Positions 1 through 6,300 of a stretch of 23,630 bases of DNA are shown here, piece by piece. Source of the DNA: Bacteroides_E sp964528875 (GTDB lineage: Bacteria; Bacteroidota; Bacteroidia; Bacteroidales; Bacteroidaceae); NCBI GenBank assembly GCA_964528875.1, contig CAZGUI010000037.1, positions 1-23,630 of the forward strand. Reading direction: 5' to 3'. The position numbers and the translations under genes are program-made. Within the stretch, counting starts at the first letter, position 1; every line of letters starts with the position of its first letter. The notes under the pieces were generated by a model. The model ran no database searches. It saw only the letters and a program-made list of their open reading frames with translations, and was not told the DNA's origin.

Positions 1-640
1 CGTAAACTTTTCTTTGTTTCATAAGGATAAAGCTAATAAATTTTATCTCTTAACTGTTTGTCCAAGTAAAGTTAGCAACTCCAACTCTCTATTATTTTAT
101 ACAAGAAGGCTATTTCTTTAGAAAGTGTAATTGTATTATTTATTTCATCTCCTCAATTTATTTTGGAATTTCCAGAACCTTCAAATTCTATTTTCTCTGC
201 AGGATTAATTACAATAAAAATTCGCATCGCAGAGGGAATTGGAAACTCATTCACTTTGCCATTTTGATTGGTCTTTTTGTGTTGACTTTGAATAATAAAA
301 AATACAGACTATAAATGAAGTATTACATACTAACAATTCATTTATATAGGTGTTCTCTAAAAACAAACCTCACCCCACTCACATGCCTCACAATGAGGGT
401 GTTTGTCGGTCTAGGATCGAAGGGGGTTCAGTCCTAGACAGACCACCCTTATGACCTAGACCTATTTTCAACGAAGAATGGAAAGAGTAATTTTCATCTT
501 AAAGCAGAAAGACTAATGTTTAATTTTGCGAATAATAAAACTCAGCACTTTCAAAAAAACAACTAACCAATAGCAACGATTATTCTTATTTACGTAAGAA
601 AATTCTTTATAAAAAACTATAGTATCTATCTGTATTTCCT
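1..640. other. Gene-poor left edge
   Basis: This stretch lies downstream of the minus-strand response regulator and shows no convincing gene. One minus-strand frame stays open for 51 codons from about 308 to a stop at 153-155. It has no start codon near its beginning, only an internal ATG giving 24 residues, so it may be a decayed gene end or chance. The only clear structure is the hairpin repeat at 371-496, listed separately. The sequence is otherwise AT-rich and unremarkable. Confidence 0.5.
371..496. repeat. Dispersed hairpin repeat, short copy
   Basis: This is a palindromic element shared with 13877-14024 in the same orientation. Its core is a hairpin with 17-nt arms at 405-421 and 427-443 and a GGGGG loop; the arms pair with two mismatches and one G-U type pair. 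Outer arms GGGTG (397-401) and CACCC (444-448) extend the structure. The flanks also match the second copy, including the segment CACCCTTATGACCTAGACC and a weaker A/G-rich tail to about 496. It lies just beyond the 3' end of the response regulator gene, so transcription termination is one possible role. A REP-like or MITE-like mobile palindrome is equally possible. Confidence 0.8.
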
Positions 641-1273
641 TTATTTCTTATCATCATTCAAAAAGAACTTCCATCCCTGATATGCTATTTTTCCCATTTC
701 AATAGCACTTTGTGCATTAAGCTTGGATTTAATATTCTTCCTATACGATTTAACTGTTTCTGTAGTTAAAAACATTTTCTGAGCAGCTTGTTCGTTGGTC
801 AATCCTTTAACTAAATGTCCTAATAGTTCTAGCTCTCTATTTGTTAATCGTATCGGAATCTCTCGTTTGTTGTTAAGTACAGCAAGCGTTTCATCACAAA
901 GAAAAGTCTGTCCGTTAAATACAGACTCAATAGCAACATTAATTTCATCTGAACAAGCACTTTTAAGAATATACCCCGATATTTTATGTTCTAAAAGATA
1001 ACTGATAATGGAGTACTCACTATGGGTAGTAAGGGCAATGATCTTCATTGTGGGATATTTATTTTTTATCTCCATAAAAAAATCTATTCCGTTACCATCA
1101 GGCATTTCAATGTCAAGAAGCAAAATATCAGGTAACTCAAGAGCTAATTGTTTTCTACAATCTTTCAAACGATACGAAATACCACAAACAGTTGCTACCT
1201 CCGATTTATTTATCACTTCGGAAAAACCTTCTACCACCATTTTATGGTCATCTGTTATATGTACTTTTATCAT
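641..1273 (-). CDS. NarL/FixJ-family response regulator
   Basis: This is a 210-aa cytoplasmic response regulator, a normal length for the family. An N-terminal receiver domain (about 1-120) has the acidic pair D8-D9, the phosphoacceptor D54 in LLLDIEMPDG, the switch residue T82 or T83, and the conserved lysine K104 in YILKSA. A C-terminal LuxR-type HTH (about 141-200) begins LTNRELELL and contains the recognition-helix region TTETVKSYRKNIKSKL. Its start overlaps the stop of the upstream sensor kinase by 4 nt (ATGA on the minus strand), which implies translational coupling and a cognate pair. The kinase should phosphorylate D54 and the protein should then bind DNA. Its targets are unknown. The palindromes at 3235-3291 upstream of the pair are candidate sites for autoregulation, but this is inference. 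Confidence 0.93.
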   Translation of the reverse strand: MIKVHITDDHKMVVEGFSEVINKSEVATVCGISYRLKDCRKQLALELPDILLLDIEMPDGNGIDFFMEIKNKYPTMKIIALTTHSEYSIISYLLEHKISGYILKSACSDEINVAIESVFNGQTFLCDETLAVLNNKREIPIRLTNRELELLGHLVKGLTNEQAAQKMFLTTETVKSYRKNIKSKLNAQSAIEMGKIAYQGWKFFLNDDKK

Positions 1274-3150
1274 AGTAGTTCAATTTCTATTGTAACTTCT
1301 GTTCCTTGATCCGAAGAGTCTATATGTATCGTACCATTAAATGTAGCGATACGAGTGCGAATGTTATCTAGGCCTGTGCCTTCTGTTACTTCTTGTGGAT
1401 TAAATCCTCTTCCATTATCCAATACAGAGAGGGAAACAAAATGCTCTTCCACCAGAAGTTGCACATCAATTTGGGTAGCTCCCGAGTGCTTTACTGCATT
1501 GTGTATCAACTCATACGTACAACGATAAAGGGTTATCTCTAAGCGCTCGTCTAAACGGGCATCTTTCCCTTGGTATTGAAAACTAACTCCGGGAATAGCT
1601 CGACTAAAATCGGATAAAGAGGTTTTCAATCCGGTACGCATTAAAGACTCAGGCATCATGTGATGCGCAATCCTTCGAAGCTCTTCTATTGATTCCTCCA
1701 AAGCATCAGTAGCTTTAGTATAATGCTCTTCCTCTTCTCCTGAAAATGAAGTATTTTTGATTTCTGACAAATTCAGTTTAAGAATGGATAAAAGACCTCC
1801 TAAACCATCGTGCAGATCACGAGACAGACGCGAACGTTCAGCCGTTTCACCATCTAAAAGAGCCTGAGTGGCAACTAATTGTTTTTCTTGTTCTAATTGC
1901 GTAATTCTTTGTTTATTCAATCTAATGCGATAAAAAAGCACTCCACTCCCTAAAATAACAATCAGCACAACTAAAACTCCCATCCAGGTATAGAAGTGTT
2001 TCTCTTTTTCCAACGCCATAATTTGCATTTCTTTCTTTTCTGTTTCGTATTTGACCTCTAAATCCATTAATGCTTTATGTGAGTCTTCTTTTGCATATTG
2101 AGACACAAGATCATAAAGGTTAGTTATGTATGTGGCAGCTTTGTTTGTATCACCCAGATAGACATTAGAAAGTGCAATGTTGTGTGTAATATTTGGACGT
2201 ATTATTTTTGAAGTCGAATCTGTTTCCCAAGCTTTCATTGCTGCATCATTTGCCTCCTGATATTTTTCCTGCGATAGATAAACATTTGAAAGTGTTGTTA
2301 ATGCACTACAAATATTTCTAGGGTTTTGCGTTTTTTCAGCAAGCTCCAAGCTCTCTTTGGCATATATAAATGCCTGGTCATAATCCTTAACCATTTCTCT
2401 ATAGACTAAGGCTAGCACCTCAAGAGTTCCTATTTGTAAATATAAAGCTCCGGTAGCACGACTATATTCAAGGGCTTTATGACCATATTCAAGTGTTTTT
2501 TCCACATCATTTTTTTCTTTATAGATATAGCTGAGGTAGGTATATGGTAATACTTTACCTCCAACATCGTTTAATTCGTCTGCATATTCTTTTGATTTTT
2601 CAAAATAATAAAGAGAACGATCAAAGTTTTTTACACCAAAATAAGCAGAGCCAATGTTTCCGGAGATAGTCATACTCTTTTTTTTATCCTTATTTTTCTC
2701 AGCAATGGCTAATGCTTTCACAAAATGCTCTATTGAATTCAAATAATCCGACTGCATAGCATACATTACGCCCATACTTATATACACATCTGTTTCCCGC
2801 CTGGAATCATTTCCTTCTTGAGCTAAAGCAAGTGCCTTATCAAAATAAATCAATGCACTATCAAAATTTTGTTTCGTATTATATGCCCTACCTAAATGAT
2901 CATAGAATAATGAGGTTTTAAGTTTATCCTTTTCTTTTATTGCTAATTCCAAACCTTTTTGAGCATAGGCTATAGCAGCTTTATAGTCGTCTTGTACCAG
3001 CTTCTGACAAAGCGCATCATAGATGACATATTTTTTCTCTGCTGTTAACTCTTCTGCTTCTAAAACATTTATTAACGAGTCTACATTTACCTGTCCTTTT
3101 ATACTGAGTATAACAAAGAGAGGTAACAACAGAAAGAGCATCTTTTTCAT
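1270..3150 (-). CDS. TPR-containing sensor histidine kinase (HisKA_3 type)
   Basis: This is a 626-aa membrane sensor kinase. Residues 1-19 form a signal peptide. Residues about 40-350 are TPR repeats, predicted periplasmic, with the usual pattern such as ALIYFDKALALA. A membrane helix follows at about 388-408, then a short coiled coil, a HisKA_3 dimerisation domain with phosphoacceptor H447 in RDLHDGLGG, and an ATPase domain with N551 (ELIHNAVKH), G1 box DNGRGF (578-583) and G2 box GTGLDNI (591-597). All catalytic motifs look intact. The gene is the first of two and overlaps the response regulator. TPRs usually bind proteins or peptides, so the signal may be a protein partner; its nature cannot be read from the sequence. 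A candidate Bacteroidota -7 element on the minus strand lies at 3205-3212. Confidence 0.93.
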   Translation of the reverse strand: MKKMLFLLLPLFVILSIKGQVNVDSLINVLEAEELTAEKKYVIYDALCQKLVQDDYKAAIAYAQKGLELAIKEKDKLKTSLFYDHLGRAYNTKQNFDSALIYFDKALALAQEGNDSRRETDVYISMGVMYAMQSDYLNSIEHFVKALAIAEKNKDKKKSMTISGNIGSAYFGVKNFDRSLYYFEKSKEYADELNDVGGKVLPYTYLSYIYKEKNDVEKTLEYGHKALEYSRATGALYLQIGTLEVLALVYREMVKDYDQAFIYAKESLELAEKTQNPRNICSALTTLSNVYLSQEKYQEANDAAMKAWETDSTSKIIRPNITHNIALSNVYLGDTNKAATYITNLYDLVSQYAKEDSHKALMDLEVKYETEKKEMQIMALEKEKHFYTWMGVLVVLIVILGSGVLFYRIRLNKQRITQLEQEKQLVATQALLDGETAERSRLSRDLHDGLGGLLSILKLNLSEIKNTSFSGEEEEHYTKATDALEESIEELRRIAHHMMPESLMRTGLKTSLSDFSRAIPGVSFQYQGKDARLDERLEITLYRCTYELIHNAVKHSGATQIDVQLLVEEHFVSLSVLDNGRGFNPQEVTEGTGLDNIRTRIATFNGTIHIDSSDQGTEVTIEIELL

Positions 3151-3204
3151 AGTTAGCAGTTTTAGAAAGTGATTAAGTTGTTAGTAAGTTAAGTATTTAT
3201 ATGT

Positions 3205-3212
3205 CAAAAATA
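3205..3212 (-). promoter_or_regulatory. Candidate -7 element for the two-component genes
   Basis: Read on the minus strand the site is TATTTTTG, a full match to the Bacteroidota -7 consensus TAnnTTTG. It would place the transcript start roughly 45-50 nt upstream of the kinase start. A TTTG lies upstream, but the spacer is only about 14 nt instead of 19-21, so the -33 element is unconvincing. Confidence 0.3.
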
Positions 3213-3234
3213 CTACGTTCTGTCAACAAAAATC

Positions 3235-3291
3235 ACCCCACTAATGGGGTAAACAAAAAGCAGGTTTTGTTAGCTACTCCCCAAAGTGGGG
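3235..3291. promoter_or_regulatory. Twin CCCCA/TGGGG palindromes, candidate operator pair
   Basis: Two GC-rich palindromes stand out in AT-rich DNA. The first, 3235-3250, is ACCCCA-CTAA-TGGGGT. The second, 3279-3291, is CCCCA-AAG-TGGGG. Their centres are about 42 nt apart, close to four helical turns, so both would face the same side of the DNA. They lie directly upstream of the candidate promoter for the minus-strand two-component genes. A dimeric regulator binding both is plausible; the response regulator encoded next door is the first candidate. Neither is followed by a T-run, so terminators are unlikely. Confidence 0.45.
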
Positions 3292-3672
3292 TATCCTACC
3301 ATTTTTAAATGTCATAACTTTACAAGTACTACAACATTTCATGTTGCAAATAAAAATTCACCTTAATAAAAAACCGAACAAGCAGATTCATAGATATCTG
3401 TTGTTACTATGATTAAACACCATTATAAAATAGATTTTAAAACGATAAAACCATTAATGATATGAAGTGCCATATGAAACTTTCAAACAACATTAACAGG
3501 AAAAACAGCACTTATTTGGGCAGAACAGAATCATCACAGAGAAGTAGCACAGTATCTAAAAAACTAAGTATAATTACACACAAGTTGACATCACCTCCAA
3601 AATAAAATTTGAACACATTTAACTCATCTTTAATTACGGAAGCAAAAACCACCCTTTTGGCATTGAGATAAA

Positions 3673-3704
3673 TTTGTTTTTTTACACAAAACAGACTACT
3701 TTTC
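3673..3704 (+). promoter_or_regulatory. Candidate promoter of the Hsp70-like operon
   Basis: TTTG at 3673-3676 is followed after 20 nt by TACTTTTC at 3697-3704. This matches the Bacteroidota pattern TTTG-N19-21-TAnnTTTG except for the last base. Transcription would start near 3711, leaving a leader of about 70-75 nt before the first gene at 3785. Confidence 0.4.
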
Positions 3705-3784
3705 ATAGTTAAATATTTACATGTTTTCTACAATTCTATTTACAAAAAACATTGCAAAATCACGACTTTAGTTAATACAAAATT

Positions 3785-5380
3785 ATGAATCTAATACAAG
3801 AGAATCCATACAGAATTATAGGTATAATAGCTAACGCATCGGAAAAAGAGATACAAAAGCAAAAAAGCAAACTGCTTCGGTATGCTAGTATAGGAAAGCA
3901 AGCTAAGGGAGAGTTTGATGTGTCATTTTTAGATAAAATAGAAAGAGATGAGAATCAGATTAAAATGGCTTTCTCTAAAATTGAACAAAATCAAGATAAA
4001 ATAAACCACGCTTTGTTTTGGTTTGTCAATTCCAACTCGTTTGATGAAACAGCAATAGGTTATTTAATGAACAACGATTGTTCCAAAGCATTGGAGATAT
4101 GGGAAAGAATAACTAATGGAAAAGACATCACTCCTAAAAACTATTCTTGTTTCAATAATGTGGGAACACTAAAACTAGTGAGTACTTCACAAGAGGAAAT
4201 AAAAGAAGGGATTCACTTGAAACTTGATTTAATTCTTTCTGATTCTTTCATTGACTTTATTCACCTGGTGGCTGACCAGACTTATATTGTTGACAAGGAA
4301 AAAGAATTAGAGCGATTTATAAATCATCTGTTAGATCACTATTCCGGTAACTATTCAAAAAAAGAACTGATTCAACTTTTTCAAGAATGTGATGCTTTGG
4401 TCTTAAATATAATTCATAGGAAGTTAACCGAAGAACCTATTTATATCATTGAATCTAATATTGATACAACGAATAAAGAAAGAAGAATAGATAAAAATGC
4501 AACTTATGAGCTGGGACTGGACTTGTTTGAAAAATGTAAAAACCACCTAGATACCTTAGCATCAATACTAGGGAATGAAAATTTAACCTATAAAATGTTA
4601 GCAGATAATCTAGCTAAAGAGGTTATGCAGTGTGGCATTGATTATTTTACCCTTCGTAAAGACACAGAGAACCCAAGTGCACAAGCTTTAGAATTACTTC
4701 AAAAGGCTCAATCAATAACTCAAAACAGTCAGACTAAGGATAGAATAAAAGAAAATATCAAAGGTATTGAAGAGTGGAATAAAACAGCTCCTATAAAAGA
4801 AGAGTTAGAGTTTATAACTCAAAGCATAGCTAACTTCCAAAAGCAAGCAAAATCCATAGAAAATGCTAAAAGCTTAGTATTGGCCTGTAAGCCGAAGTTA
4901 GATCAAATGAAAGCCAAAATCGGAGAAACGGACGAGTATTACTTGATGATTAGTGGAGCTGTAGTTAATACAGCTTTAAATACAGTAATTGAATTCATTA
5001 ATGATGAGCAAGAAATATACAAAGCCAAATCAAACATATATGCTAGAGACAACACTAAAATAATACTAATTGCATTGAGGAGGAGCAATGGAGTACAAGC
5101 CGAATCAGAAAGGTTGTTGAATGATTATTTACTCAACACCAATACTGGGTTAAGCAATTTAAGAATAGCAATAAGGAAGGCCATTGATGCTTCTTACGCT
5201 ATAAGAAAACTTGACATGGATGCTAAATTAAAAACACATTATAACAACAACCACAGTATATTGGAATCCATAGCATCACAACTACAAGTTTCTATTTCAT
5301 CATTTGGTGATGGGAATAGTGGTTGTCTCGCCTCTATTCTAATTTGTATAGCCATCCTATTCGTTATTCTTTTAACCTAA
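3785..5380 (+). CDS. Tail-anchored protein with divergent J-domain-like N-terminus
   Basis: I do not recognise a named family for this 531-aa protein. Its first 35 residues contain NPYRIIGIIANASEKEIQKQ, which resembles helix I and the following turn of J-domain proteins. A conserved-looking segment INHALFWFVN follows near 73-82. No HPD tripeptide is present, so classical stimulation of an Hsp70 ATPase is doubtful. The middle is predicted mostly helical and rich in charged residues. The last 20 or so residues (about 513-530) are one hydrophobic helix with almost nothing after it, which suggests a C-terminal membrane anchor facing the cytoplasm. It is the first gene of the five-gene operon, 10 nt before the next one. 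With an Hsp70 and a GrpE-like protein in the same operon, a co-chaperone or adaptor role is a reasonable inference. Confidence 0.8.
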   Translation: MNLIQENPYRIIGIIANASEKEIQKQKSKLLRYASIGKQAKGEFDVSFLDKIERDENQIKMAFSKIEQNQDKINHALFWFVNSNSFDETAIGYLMNNDCSKALEIWERITNGKDITPKNYSCFNNVGTLKLVSTSQEEIKEGIHLKLDLILSDSFIDFIHLVADQTYIVDKEKELERFINHLLDHYSGNYSKKELIQLFQECDALVLNIIHRKLTEEPIYIIESNIDTTNKERRIDKNATYELGLDLFEKCKNHLDTLASILGNENLTYKMLADNLAKEVMQCGIDYFTLRKDTENPSAQALELLQKAQSITQNSQTKDRIKENIKGIEEWNKTAPIKEELEFITQSIANFQKQAKSIENAKSLVLACKPKLDQMKAKIGETDEYYLMISGAVVNTALNTVIEFINDEQEIYKAKSNIYARDNTKIILIALRRSNGVQAESERLLNDYLLNTNTGLSNLRIAIRKAIDASYAIRKLDMDAKLKTHYNNNHSILESIASQLQVSISSFGDGNSGCLASILICIAILFVILLT

Positions 5381-5390
5381 CTATTTATTT

Positions 5391-6290
5391 ATGAAAAAAA
5401 CATTATTCATTCTGATTAGTCTTATTCCTCTCTTTCTTTTTTCTCAAGAAGAAATTGTAAATTCCTCGGATTTGCAGGAGGAGGTTATCGGGTTAAAAAA
5501 ACAGATAGAAAGCATAGAAAAACAAGTACAGAGACAGAATGCATTCATTCGTGCTACTAGCAAGGAACTGAATAAACAACGAATCATTAATGACAGTTTA
5601 TACCGGCAGATAGAAATAAATTCCCAACAGAGGCAGAGCTTGGCTACTAAAATGGGAACAGAGATACAAAATACACAAAACTCTTTAGATAATAATATCT
5701 CCAGATTAGATCAAAATATTCATACTAACAAAATCTATTGGATAGTGGGTACACTTGTACTTATTGTTATAGGTGCTTTAATGTTTTTCGTGTTTAGAAG
5801 ACGAATTTCCGCTCATCGTTTAATCATAGAAAGGCAATTAAAGAACACCAAACAATCGCTTGAAGAAGAAGGATTAAAGCTAGATAATAAATTAATAGAA
5901 ATTTTAGAAAGTCAGCTTAAACTCCGTCAGGAAGAACTGCAAGTAAAGAGAAAGGGAACAGAAACCGATCACTCTTTAGCCTTAAAGGTGGCTGATGAAA
6001 TAGCTAGAATGCAAAAAAACCTAACTCGTTTTGAAGAAAACACGAAAGGGGTTAAACCACTAGAAAAGGGAATAGAAAGGATTCAGGCTAACTTTGCAGC
6101 TAATGGGTATGAAATTATTAGTCTATTAAATGAGGATTTTGATGAACGTATGAATGTGGATGTCATCAATTTCATTCAGAATGATTCATTGGAACAGGGA
6201 AAACGAATCATTACAAAAATTATCAGACCACAAGTGAACTATAGTGGCATATTAGTACAGCGAGCTCAGGTAGAAGTTTCACAAAATTAA
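5391..6290 (+). CDS. One-pass membrane coiled-coil protein with GrpE-like C-terminus
   Basis: This 299-aa protein has an N-terminal signal sequence (1-19, ending FLFSQ), a polar coiled coil at about 25-108, a membrane helix at about 115-136 (YWIVGTLVLIVIGALMFFVF) followed by RRR, a second coiled coil at about 145-235, and a compact C-terminal segment at 238-299. By the positive-inside rule the first coiled coil is periplasmic and the rest cytoplasmic. The C-terminal segment follows the order of the GrpE beta domain: a YEII strand, FDERMNVDV where GrpE has FDPxxHEAV, an acidic turn, then IRPQVNYSGILVQRAQVEVS where GrpE has a GYxxxxRxLRPAxVxV ending. A coiled coil before this domain is also a GrpE feature. 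I infer a membrane-tethered nucleotide-exchange factor for the Hsp70 encoded 10 nt downstream. The similarity is by eye and remote. Confidence 0.82.
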   Translation: MKKTLFILISLIPLFLFSQEEIVNSSDLQEEVIGLKKQIESIEKQVQRQNAFIRATSKELNKQRIINDSLYRQIEINSQQRQSLATKMGTEIQNTQNSLDNNISRLDQNIHTNKIYWIVGTLVLIVIGALMFFVFRRRISAHRLIIERQLKNTKQSLEEEGLKLDNKLIEILESQLKLRQEELQVKRKGTETDHSLALKVADEIARMQKNLTRFEENTKGVKPLEKGIERIQANFAANGYEIISLLNEDFDERMNVDVINFIQNDSLEQGKRIITKIIRPQVNYSGILVQRAQVEVSQN

Positions 6291-6300
6291 ATTACACAAA

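Larger units (their letters stand above)
3151..3784. other. Divergent control region between sensor kinase and Hsp70-like operon
   Basis: This 634-nt AT-rich intergenic region separates two divergent transcription units. It contains a twin palindrome at 3235-3291, a third palindrome at 3332-3346 (CAACAT-TTC-ATGTTG) and a candidate plus-strand promoter at 3673-3704, the first and last listed separately. A 64-codon minus-strand frame (3512-3706) overlaps that promoter. It has no recognisable domain and an unconvincing composition, so I do not call it a gene. I see no tRNA or other RNA gene. Confidence 0.6.

Noticed and set aside
153..308. A 51-codon open minus-strand stretch at the left edge, possibly a gene remnant
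   Set aside because: There is no start codon at its beginning and no family resemblance; a frame of this length can arise by chance in this DNA.
3512..3706. A 64-codon minus-strand reading frame in the divergent control region
   Set aside because: It has no recognisable domain, a cysteine- and hydrophobic-rich composition without clear topology, and overlaps a good plus-strand promoter candidate.
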